Program-made: the position numbers and the translations under genes
Shown: piece after piece, positions 1 to 5,945 of the stretch
Layout: each line of letters starts with the position of its first letter
Position numbering within the stretch: the stretch's first letter is position 1
NCBI GenBank assembly: GCA_947305585.1
Contig: CAMZDY010000030.1
Coordinates: 1 to 12,467, forward strand
Reading direction: 5' to 3'
Origin: an uncultured Verrucomicrobiota bacterium
GTDB taxonomy: Bacteria > Verrucomicrobiota > Kiritimatiellia > RFP12 > UBA1067
Length of the DNA: 12,467 nt
The notes under the pieces: model-generated
What the model saw: only the letters and a program-made list of their open reading frames with translations
Databases searched by the model: none
What the model was told of the DNA's origin: nothing

Positions 1-2
1 TC

Positions 3-515
3 AAGACTTCCGAGAAGCTGCCGTTCTACTACTACCACACCGGCATGAGCGGAGTCAATTTCGACATGCAGAAGTTCCTCGAGGCGGCCGACGGCAAGAT
101 CAAGAATCTCGCGGGCATCAAGTTCAACTACCCCGACCTCTACATGTTCCAGCGCTGCCAGCGTTGCTGCGGCGGCAAGTACGACATCACCTGGGGTGTG
201 GACGAGTGGTTCTCGGGCGCGGTGGCGATCGGCGCGGAGAGCGCGATCGGGTCGACCTACAACTACTCCGCCGGCATCTACTACAAGATCTGGGAAGCGG
301 TGAAGAAGGGCGACATCGCCAAGGCGAAGGCCGGCATGAAGAAGGTCTGCGACATCGTGGACATCCTGGTGCAGTACGGCGGCGTCGCGGGCGGCAAGGC
401 CATGATGAAGGTGTGGGGCCTCGACATGGGCGGCGTGCGTCTGCCCAACGTGTCGCTCACCGACGAGCAGAAGGCCGATTGCGTGGCCCGTCTCAAGAAG
501 ATCGGCTACAAGTAA
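3..515 (+). CDS. nanA: N-acetylneuraminate lyase, C-terminal part (5' end outside window)
   Basis: This is the C-terminal ~170 residues of a class I aldolase of the DapA/NanA family. The enzyme splits N-acetylneuraminate into ManNAc and pyruvate in the cytoplasm. The frame is open to the left edge and already reads KTSEKLPFYYYHTG before the first ATG at 45, so that ATG is internal. Visible marks are FYYYHTGMSGVNF, which holds the family's conserved Tyr region, then LAGIKFN, whose Lys (codon 120-122) matches the Schiff-base lysine. Then come WGVDEWFSGAVAIGAESAIGSTYN and a C-terminal GLDMGGVRLPNVSLTDEQ. The GVDE and GSTYN stretches favour sialic-acid lyase over dihydrodipicolinate synthase. A CxxCC cluster (RCQRCCGG) sits shortly after the catalytic Lys and is not something I associate with the family. 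The epimerase gene two positions downstream uses the ManNAc product, which supports the call. Confidence 0.88.
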   Translation, partial: KTSEKLPFYYYHTGMSGVNFDMQKFLEAADGKIKNLAGIKFNYPDLYMFQRCQRCCGGKYDITWGVDEWFSGAVAIGAESAIGSTYNYSAGIYYKIWEAVKKGDIAKAKAGMKKVCDIVDILVQYGGVAGGKAMMKVWGLDMGGVRLPNVSLTDEQKADCVARLKKIGYK

Positions 516-525
516 TCCGGCGGCG

Positions 526-1200
526 ATGCTGGTGGCGGCGATCCTGGCGGCGATAGTTCCCTTCCTGAACGAAGCGGAACTGAAGCGCCATTACGACGCC
601 ACCAGCGTTTATGCCATCTACAACACGAAAAGCGCGGACGAATACACCAACACGCAGAATCCGCTGGCGGCGGTGATGGGTGTGTGCAAGCATTGCGGGA
701 AGCTGCCGCCGAACGCCGCCAAGATGCAGAAGGACAAGCCGGGCGGCGACAAGGAGTGGATCCGCGTACTGAACAAGCTGGTGAAGTCGGCGGGACTGCG
801 CGACGCCAACTTCGGCCAGATGAACCGCTGGAAGACGAACTTCTCCCGTCACTTCAAGCTCCGGGACGCGAAGAAGGACATGGTGGAGGTGGAGAACGAA
901 CTCACTTTCCAGCGCGAGGCGAAGCGGATCGAAGCGTGGCTGGCGGAGAAATGTCCGGTCCTCTGGGTGCGCGAGGCGACCGGCGACGAGCAGGACGACG
1001 ACAACAAACGCATCAACGGCGGGAAGCCCTTTCCCCTCACCATCGCCCTCATCGACGGGATGGACGACGAAGGGCGCTATCACGTGGTGTGGCCGCGCGG
1101 CAACGACCGGCGCTACAAGAACCTGAAAAACGGCTGGTACAGGCCGCAAGACCTTTTCTACGACGTAAAACGTTCAATCCTAATCTATTGGAGGCCCTAA
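526..1200 (+). CDS. hypothetical protein, possibly exported, between sialic-acid genes
   Basis: I do not recognise this 224-aa protein. It begins 10 nt after the lyase stop and ends 1 nt before the epimerase start, so it is almost certainly co-transcribed with both. The N-terminus (residues 1-14, MLVAAILAAIVPFL) is hydrophobic but lacks positive charges before it, so it could be a weak signal peptide, a membrane anchor or simply a buried helix. No strong ribosome binding site precedes the ATG. Residues 54-57 form a single CxxC (CKHC). Residues 100-145 are charged and probably helical. The C-terminal third (about 168-224) alternates hydrophobic and aromatic residues (PLTIALIDGMD, YHVVWP, ILIYWRP), as in a small beta-rich domain. 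Position suggests a link to sialic-acid or amino-sugar use, but nothing in the sequence proves one. Codon use matches its neighbours, so recent transfer is not indicated. Confidence 0.75.
   Translation: MLVAAILAAIVPFLNEAELKRHYDATSVYAIYNTKSADEYTNTQNPLAAVMGVCKHCGKLPPNAAKMQKDKPGGDKEWIRVLNKLVKSAGLRDANFGQMNRWKTNFSRHFKLRDAKKDMVEVENELTFQREAKRIEAWLAEKCPVLWVREATGDEQDDDNKRINGGKPFPLTIALIDGMDDEGRYHVVWPRGNDRRYKNLKNGWYRPQDLFYDVKRSILIYWRP
1190..1194 (+). promoter_or_regulatory. Shine-Dalgarno site of the epimerase gene
   Basis: GGAGG lies 7 nt upstream of the ATG at 1202, inside the last codons of the preceding gene. It fixes the epimerase start and is the strongest ribosome binding site in the first operon. 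Confidence 0.75.
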
Positions 1201-1201
1201 A

Positions 1202-2368
1202 ATGAAATATTGGCAAGATTGGAACAAGAAATACGTGACCGAGCTCACCGGCAACATCATGCCGTTCTGGATGAAGCACGGCTGGGACCGCAAAAACGGC
1301 GGCGTGTATACGTGTCTCGATCGCGACGGCACGATCATGGACACTACGAAGTCCGTCTGGTTCCAGGGACGCTTCGGCTGGATGGCGGCCTACGCCTACA
1401 ACCACATCGAGAAGAACAAGGAATGGCTCAAGGCGTCCAAGAGCTGCTGCGAGTTTCTGGAGAAATACTGCTTCGACCCCAAGGACGGGCGGGCCTACTT
1501 CGAAATCACGGCCGACGGCGTGGGGCTCCGGAAGCGGCGCTACGTCTTCTCCGAGTGCTTCGCGGCCATCGCCTATGCGGAATATTCGCTCGCGTCGGGC
1601 GACAAGGCCTGGGGCGTGAAGGCGGTGGAGCTCTTCAAGCGCATCCGGAAGTTCGTGGCGGAGAGCGAAAAGTACATGCCGTCCAAGTACGAGAAGAGTC
1701 TGCAGGCGCAGGGCCACTCGCTCACGATGATCCTCATCAACGTAGCGAACGTGCTCAAGCAGATTTCGGACGATCCGGTGCTGGACGAGCAGATCACCAC
1801 GTCCATCGGGCTCCTCACCAAGTACTTCATCCATCCCGAGTTCAAGGCGCTCCTGGAGATGGTGGGCCCGAACGGCGAATTCATCGACACTCTGGCCGGA
1901 CGCGTGATCAATCCCGGCCACTGCATCGAGACGAGCTGGTTCCTGATGGACGTGGCGATGGATCGCGGCGACAAGGAGCTAATAAAGACGGCGCTCAAGA
2001 TCCTCGACTGGTCGTGGGCGTGGGGCTGGGACAAGAAGTACGGCGGCATCATCTCGTTCAAGGACTGCCGCAACCTCCCGCCGCAGTGCTACGAGCAGGA
2101 CATGAAGTTCTGGTGGCCGCAGTGCGAGACGATCATCGCCACCGCCTACGCCTACAAGCTCACCGGCAACGAGAAGTACATGAAGTGGCACAAGCTCGTG
2201 TCGGAATGGGCGTGGAAGCATTTGAAGGACAAGAAGTTCCCCGAGTGGTACGGGTATCTGCATCGCGACGGCACGGTGGCCCAGCCGGCCAAGGGCAACA
2301 TCTTCAAGGGTCCGTTCCACATTCCGCGCATGCTGGTCAAGATGTACGACCTCACGCGGGACATGTAA
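1202..2368 (+). CDS. N-acylglucosamine 2-epimerase (AGE / renin-binding-protein family)
   Basis: This 388-aa cytoplasmic (alpha/alpha)6-barrel enzyme interconverts ManNAc and GlcNAc, and is expected to feed the ManNAc made by the lyase into GlcNAc metabolism. Length fits the family (about 390-400). The N-terminal signature SVWFQGRFGWMAAYAYN (51-67) matches the family's K.VW.QGR motif and contains R57. GRVINPGHCIETSW (233-246) carries H240, WWPQCET (304-310) carries E309, and FKGPFHIPRML (368-378) carries H373. From memory of the characterised cyanobacterial enzyme, the essential residues are R57, H239, E308 and H372, so all four appear conserved with a one-residue shift. It belongs to the unphosphorylated-sugar epimerases, unlike the NanE of E. 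coli, which acts on ManNAc-6-phosphate. Related cellobiose or mannose 2-epimerases are the alternative, but the nearby lyase argues for ManNAc. Confidence 0.9.
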   Translation: MKYWQDWNKKYVTELTGNIMPFWMKHGWDRKNGGVYTCLDRDGTIMDTTKSVWFQGRFGWMAAYAYNHIEKNKEWLKASKSCCEFLEKYCFDPKDGRAYFEITADGVGLRKRRYVFSECFAAIAYAEYSLASGDKAWGVKAVELFKRIRKFVAESEKYMPSKYEKSLQAQGHSLTMILINVANVLKQISDDPVLDEQITTSIGLLTKYFIHPEFKALLEMVGPNGEFIDTLAGRVINPGHCIETSWFLMDVAMDRGDKELIKTALKILDWSWAWGWDKKYGGIISFKDCRNLPPQCYEQDMKFWWPQCETIIATAYAYKLTGNEKYMKWHKLVSEWAWKHLKDKKFPEWYGYLHRDGTVAQPAKGNIFKGPFHIPRMLVKMYDLTRDM

Positions 2369-2965
2369 GTGCTCCTAGACGCGCATTATCACGACAGCGC
2401 GGCGCCTTCGTGGTGCCGGATGGGTGGACGGCTCTTCGTGGGCGTCCACCCGTGGCATCTTGCCGACTTCGACGAAGCGGAGCTGGTGGGGCGATTGGAG
2501 GCCGACCCCACTTTGGGCATGGGCGAGATCGGGCTCGACCGGCTCAAAGCACGCACGATCGGCGAGGAAATGCGGCGCGTATTCATGAGGCAGCTCGTGA
2601 TCGCCGCCTACTTCCGCCGTCCCGTGGTGCTGCACGGCGCCAAGTGCTGGGGCGAGGTGGTGGAGGCGTGCAAGGCGTTCAAGGGACAGATCCCCGCCTT
2701 CCTCTTTCACGGTTTTTCCCGGAGCGACGGGCTCTTGAAGGAGATTGTCGAGCTGAACGGTTTCGTTTCGGTGGGGCCCGCCATCCTCAACGACCACGCG
2801 GAGAACTACCGCAAACTCGTGGGAACGATTCCGCGCGAGCGGATTCTGGTGGAAACCGACAACACCCCGGAGCGGCACAACGACCTGGAGGCCGTCTACC
2901 GGAAGGTGGAGGAACTTTACGGCATCACGCCGGACGAGATAGAGGAGAACTATGGACGATTTTGA
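2369..2965 (+). CDS. TatD-family metal-dependent hydrolase (short form)
   Basis: This is a 198-aa amidohydrolase-fold protein of the TatD family, whose members are metal-dependent DNases or 3' exonucleases. It starts with GTG directly after the epimerase stop (0 nt gap). That start is supported because the metal-binding motif DAHYH falls at residues 4-8, where the family begins. Metal ligands visible in order are H6 and H8, GVHPW (25-29), GEIGLD with E53, VLHG with H89, FHGFS with H114, and ETDN with D164, so the site looks complete. It is about 60 residues shorter than typical TatD proteins (about 255-265 aa). The shortening lies mostly in the segment between DAHYH and GVHPW, which is only ~16 residues here, and in the early helices. 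The substrate cannot be read from the sequence. The next gene overlaps its last 14 nt. Confidence 0.85.
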   Translation: MLLDAHYHDSAAPSWCRMGGRLFVGVHPWHLADFDEAELVGRLEADPTLGMGEIGLDRLKARTIGEEMRRVFMRQLVIAAYFRRPVVLHGAKCWGEVVEACKAFKGQIPAFLFHGFSRSDGLLKEIVELNGFVSVGPAILNDHAENYRKLVGTIPRERILVETDNTPERHNDLEAVYRKVEELYGITPDEIEENYGRF

Positions 2966-3359
2966 GCTTTGCGGCATCGAGACGATTGCGCGCGGCGTCT
3001 GCATCAAGGAGGGGAAGATCCTGCTCTGCCGGGCGAAGGGCGGCGCGACCACGTATCTCCCCGGGGGGCATATCGAGTTCGGCGAGACGGGACGCGAGGC
3101 GCTGGTGCGGGAAGTGAAGGAAGAGCTGGGCGTGGGGTCGAAAACCGGCAAGTTCCTGGGCGCGGTGGAAAACGCTTTTCTGCAGAAAGGGAAGCGCCAC
3201 GCCGAGATCAATCTCGTCTATGAACTGATGTTGGACGGCATGCCGGACCAGGCCCAGGAGGACTGGATCGAGTTCGTATGGTGGCCGCTCGACCGGATCG
3301 AGGAGGCGCACGTGCTCCCCAAGGCGTTCGAACATCCGGAGGGACCTTTCGCGCCATGA
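2952..3359 (+). CDS. Nudix hydrolase
   Basis: This 135-aa single-domain Nudix protein would hydrolyse a nucleoside diphosphate linked to another moiety using Mg2+. The Nudix box GX5EX7REUXEEXGU is complete at residues 39-61: GHIEFGE, seven residues, then REVKEELGV. PGGHIEFGE precedes the catalytic helix as in canonical members. The ATG lies inside the TatD gene (14-nt overlap) behind a GAGGAGA-like site at about 2946-2952, which suggests translational coupling. Its stop overlaps the next ATG. Substrate preference (ADP-ribose, oxidised nucleotide or nucleotide sugar) cannot be decided. The glycosyltransferase next door makes a nucleotide-sugar link possible but unproven. Confidence 0.88.
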   Translation: MDDFELCGIETIARGVCIKEGKILLCRAKGGATTYLPGGHIEFGETGREALVREVKEELGVGSKTGKFLGAVENAFLQKGKRHAEINLVYELMLDGMPDQAQEDWIEFVWWPLDRIEEAHVLPKAFEHPEGPFAP

Positions 3360-4057
3360 AGAACGTGGTGGTGATACCGACCTACAACGAAAAGGAGAAC
3401 GTGGAGGCGATGGCCCGGGCGGTGCTCGAGGTGTTGCCGGACGATTCCGGCATCCTCTTCGTGGACGACAATTCGCCGGACGGAACGGGCAAGATCGCAG
3501 ACGAGCTGGCGCAAAAGAATCCGCGCGTAAAGGTGCTAAATCGCGAACGCAAGGAGGGACTGGGCCGCGCGTACATTGCGGGATTCAAAAAAGCGCTGGA
3601 GCTGGGGGCGGAGCGGATCGTGGAAATGGACTGCGACTTTTCCCATCCCGTCCAAAGTCTCCCCGCGCTCCTCAAGCCGGACGCGGACGTGACGATCGGG
3701 TCGCGCTACGTGAAGGGCGGCAAGTGCGTGGGGTGGCCGTTCAAGCGTTGGCTCGTTTCGCGGCTGGGGGGACTTTACATCCGCTTCATGACGGGACTGC
3801 CGGTCAAGGATCCGACGGGAGGATTCAAGTCGTTCCGCCGCGAGGTGCTCGAGGGGTTCGACTGGGGGAAGGTGAAGTCGATGGGATATTCCTTCCAGCT
3901 GGAGATGAACTATCTCATGTGGAAAGCGGGGGCAACCATCCGCGAAGTGCCGATCGTCTTCACCGAGCGTCGCGCCGGGAAGTCCAAAATCACCCCGGCG
4001 ATCGCCCGGGAGACGTTGAAGATCGTGCGCGGGCTCAGTCGGTTCCGTCGTCGATGA
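3356..4057 (+). CDS. GT2 glycosyltransferase, dolichyl/polyprenyl-phosphate mannose synthase-like
   Basis: This is a 233-aa GT-A fold family 2 glycosyltransferase resembling DPM1. Enzymes of this type move a sugar, usually mannose from GDP-mannose, onto a polyprenyl phosphate on the cytoplasmic face of the membrane. VVIPTYNEKENV (5-16), LFVDDNSPDGT (34-44), EGLGRAYIAGFKKAL (67-81), MDCDFSHP (91-98; the DxD-like metal site is D92/D94), GSRYVKGG (115-122), DPTGGFKSFRR (152-162) and GYSFQLEM (177-184) are the DPM1 landmarks in order. The ATG at 3356 was chosen because the family begins at VVIPTYNE and because it forms an ATGA overlap with the Nudix stop. An upstream in-frame ATG at 3278 would add residues unlike the family. 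No C-terminal membrane helices are present, so it would work as a peripheral protein. The exact sugar is inferred only from similarity. Confidence 0.88.
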   Translation: MKNVVVIPTYNEKENVEAMARAVLEVLPDDSGILFVDDNSPDGTGKIADELAQKNPRVKVLNRERKEGLGRAYIAGFKKALELGAERIVEMDCDFSHPVQSLPALLKPDADVTIGSRYVKGGKCVGWPFKRWLVSRLGGLYIRFMTGLPVKDPTGGFKSFRREVLEGFDWGKVKSMGYSFQLEMNYLMWKAGATIREVPIVFTERRAGKSKITPAIARETLKIVRGLSRFRRR

Positions 4058-4569
4058 AAGTGCTGCTCCATAGTTGCTGCGGTCCCTGCGCGAGCGCTTG
4101 CGTGCCCCGGCTCAAAGCCGAGGGGCACGAGGTGACGATGTTCTTCGCCAATTCGAATATCGACACCGAAGCCGAATACGAAAAGCGCCTTGCCGCCGCG
4201 CGGCGATTGGCGGAAGCGGAAGGCGTGCGCCTCGTACCCTTGCCGTACGATCACGACGAGTGGCTCCGGGAAGTGGCGAAGGGACTCGAGGATGCGCCGG
4301 AAAAGGGGGCGCGTTGCCAGAAGTGCTTCCGGTACAATCTTAAGAAGACGGCCGAAGCCTGCGGGAAAATGGGACTCGACGCGTTCGCCACGTCGCTTAC
4401 CGTTTCGCCCCACAAGGTGTCGAGCATGATTTTCGCCGCTTCGGACGATCCCCGGTTCATGAAGGCGGACTTCAAAAAGCGCGAGGGATTCAAGGAGTCG
4501 CTCCAGCGCGCGGCGGAGTTGGGACTCTACCGTCAGAGTTATTGCGGCTGCGAATTTTCCAGACGATGA
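4054..4569 (+). CDS. queH: epoxyqueuosine reductase QueH
   Basis: This 171-aa iron-sulfur protein of the DUF208/QueH family catalyses the last step of queuosine synthesis in tRNA, reducing epoxyqueuosine to queuosine. It replaces the unrelated QueG. The N-terminus LLHSCCGPCAS (4-14) carries C8, C9 and C12. A PP-loop-like region follows, with MFFANSNIDTEAEYEKR (29-45). RCQKCFRYNL (87-96) carries C88 and C91. FATSLTVSPHK (111-121) and YCGCEFS (163-169; C164, C166) complete the family pattern of paired cysteines that bind the Fe-S cluster and extra iron. The ATG at 4054 overlaps the preceding TGA as ATGA and places the CC motif at the usual distance from the start. Other queuosine genes are not in the window. 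Confidence 0.93.
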   Translation: MKVLLHSCCGPCASACVPRLKAEGHEVTMFFANSNIDTEAEYEKRLAAARRLAEAEGVRLVPLPYDHDEWLREVAKGLEDAPEKGARCQKCFRYNLKKTAEACGKMGLDAFATSLTVSPHKVSSMIFAASDDPRFMKADFKKREGFKESLQRAAELGLYRQSYCGCEFSRR

Positions 4570-5063
4570 TAGTGCTAGGGGTAGACACTTCGCTCCGGTC
4601 CACCGGGTATGGCGTGTTGGAAACGCAGGGGTCGCGTCTGGCGGCGCTCGACTACGGCCGCATCCGGAACGATCCCAAGCTGCCGCTTTCCGCTTGTCTC
4701 AAGCGTATCCACGAGAAGATTTCGGAGCTGATCGAAAAACACCGTCCCGAAGTGGTGGCGGCGGAAGCGGTGATCTACGCCAAGAACGCCTCCACCATGC
4801 TCATCCTGGGCGAGGCGCGAGGGGCGGTGATAACTGCCGCCGCGATGCGAGGCATTCCCGTTTTCGAGTACGAGCCCCGGCGCATGAAGCGCGCCGTCTG
4901 CGGCAACGGCATGGCGGAAAAGGAGCAGATCCAGCGCATGGTGAAGACGCTTTTGAATCTTCCCGAGCCGCCCCAGAACGACGCGGCCGACGCGTTGGGG
5001 CTCGCCATCGCCCACGCCCATTCCACCCGCTATGCCGCCCTAAGCGCGGATAGTCCCATCTGA
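4566..5063 (+). CDS. ruvC: Holliday junction resolvase RuvC
   Basis: RuvC is the dimeric endonuclease that cuts Holliday junctions moved by RuvAB during recombination repair. The 165-aa protein starts MIVLGVDTSLRSTGYG, and the four acidic catalytic residues of the RNase H fold are present: D7, E67 (in VAAEAV), D139 and D142 (in QNDAADALGLA). Length and spacing match E. coli RuvC (D7, E66, D138, D141). The ATG at 4566 overlaps the QueH stop as ATGA and puts D7 at the standard position; the more upstream in-frame ATG at 4542 would add eight non-family residues. The ruvA and ruvB genes are not adjacent, which is common outside proteobacteria. Confidence 0.94.
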   Translation: MIVLGVDTSLRSTGYGVLETQGSRLAALDYGRIRNDPKLPLSACLKRIHEKISELIEKHRPEVVAAEAVIYAKNASTMLILGEARGAVITAAAMRGIPVFEYEPRRMKRAVCGNGMAEKEQIQRMVKTLLNLPEPPQNDAADALGLAIAHAHSTRYAALSADSPI

Positions 5064-5066
5064 CCT

Positions 5067-5825
5067 ATGCTGCACGTAATCGCCACTCCCATCGGCAATC
5101 TGTCCGACCTTTCGCCCCGCGCCTTGGATGCGTTCAAGTCCGCGAGCCTCATCGCCTGCGAAGACACCCGGCGCACCTGGCAGCTCCTCACGCATTTCGG
5201 CGTTCCGCGTCCGGAAATGGTTTCCTACCGGCAGGGCAACGAGGAGCGCACCACCCGTTTCGTGATCGATGCGGTTCTGTCCGGACGCGAGGTGGCGCTC
5301 TGTTCGGACGGAGGGTATCCGGGCATTTCCGATCCCGGGTTCCGTCTCCTTCGCGCCTGCGCCCAAGAGAACGTGCCGTACGAGGTGATTCCGGGGGCGA
5401 GTGCGGTCAATGTGGCTTTGCTGATGAGCGGGCTTTCCACCAGTTCCTTCACGTTCCGCGGGTTTCCGCCCCGGGGTCCGGGCGCGATCCGGAACTGGTT
5501 CGCCGAAGACCGGGACAAGGAGCATACGCTTATAATGTTCGAGTCGCCTTTCCGGGTGGGGGCCACGCTCGAGGCCGCCTTCGAGGTGCTGGGCGATCGA
5601 GAAGCCGCGGTGTGCATCGAACTTACGAAACTGCACGAGCGCGTATCCCGGGGGTATCTGGGCGATTTGGCGCAGGAATTCAAGGATATTCAGGTGAAGG
5701 GCGAGGTGGCGATAGTGATCGCCGGCGCCAATCCCAAGTTCGCCCGGGAGCGGCGCGGCCACATGGGAGACGGCGCTGGCGACAAAAGCGAGTGCGGTCC
5801 GGCTGGAGACCGGAAGCGCGCATAG
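5067..5825 (+). CDS. rsmI: 16S rRNA (cytidine-1402-2'-O)-methyltransferase RsmI
   Basis: RsmI methylates the ribose of C1402 in the decoding centre of 16S rRNA using S-adenosylmethionine. The 252-aa product shows the tetrapyrrole-methylase-fold landmarks: VIATPIGNLSDLS (4-16), ACEDTRRTWQLL (30-41), YRQGNEERT (54-62), CSDGGYPGISDPG (79-91, where the usual form is SDAGTPGISDPG), VIPGASAVNVAL (108-119), FRGFPPR (130-136), FESPFRV (158-164) and KGEVAIVIAG (211-220). After this last motif the family normally continues with a small helical C-terminal domain of roughly 50-60 residues. Here only ~30 residues follow, rich in Gly, Arg and Asp and unlike that domain. It starts 3 nt after the ruvC stop and is the last gene of the first operon. 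The core assignment is firm; the C-terminus is odd. Confidence 0.93.
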   Translation: MLHVIATPIGNLSDLSPRALDAFKSASLIACEDTRRTWQLLTHFGVPRPEMVSYRQGNEERTTRFVIDAVLSGREVALCSDGGYPGISDPGFRLLRACAQENVPYEVIPGASAVNVALLMSGLSTSSFTFRGFPPRGPGAIRNWFAEDRDKEHTLIMFESPFRVGATLEAAFEVLGDREAAVCIELTKLHERVSRGYLGDLAQEFKDIQVKGEVAIVIAGANPKFARERRGHMGDGAGDKSECGPAGDRKRA

Positions 5826-5879
5826 GCGAACAAAACGGCAGTGCCGGCCGGCGATTGCAGTTATGGACGCAAATTTTGG

Positions 5880-5908
5880 TTGAATTTTTTGCAGAAATAT
5901 GATATAAT
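5880..5908 (+). promoter_or_regulatory. sigma-70-like promoter of the ilvC operon (extended -10)
   Basis: TTGAAT (5880-5885) and a consensus TATAAT (5903-5908) are separated by 17 nt. A TG sits one base before the -10 (TGATATAAT), making an extended -10. The spacer and surroundings are strikingly AT-rich in a GC-rich genome. Transcription would start near 5915, leaving a leader of about 30 nt, too short for a classical attenuator. Confidence 0.8.
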
Positions 5909-5932
5909 ATCAATCAAGTTTTCGTAAAATCG

Positions 5933-5939
5933 AAGGAAG
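5933..5939 (+). promoter_or_regulatory. Shine-Dalgarno site of ilvC
   Basis: AAGGAAG lies 6 nt before the ATG at 5946 and decides that start. There is no competing upstream start in frame after the promoter. Confidence 0.7.
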
Positions 5940-5945
5940 AAAACC

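Noticed and set aside
1020..1200. C-terminal part of the 224-aa unknown as a C39/papain-like peptidase domain
   Set aside because: The strand pattern suggested it, but no credible Cys-His catalytic pair could be placed.
1210..3117. Plus-strand open frame of 635 codons overlapping the epimerase and TatD genes
   Set aside because: It overlaps two genes with intact catalytic motifs in another frame and is Arg/Gly/His-rich, typical of a shifted frame in GC-rich DNA.
5836..5852. Palindromic GCCGGCCGGC and CGGCA/TGCCG repeat after rsmI as a terminator
   Set aside because: The inverted repeats leave almost no loop and no T-run follows closely, so I do not call a terminator, though the first operon may end near here.
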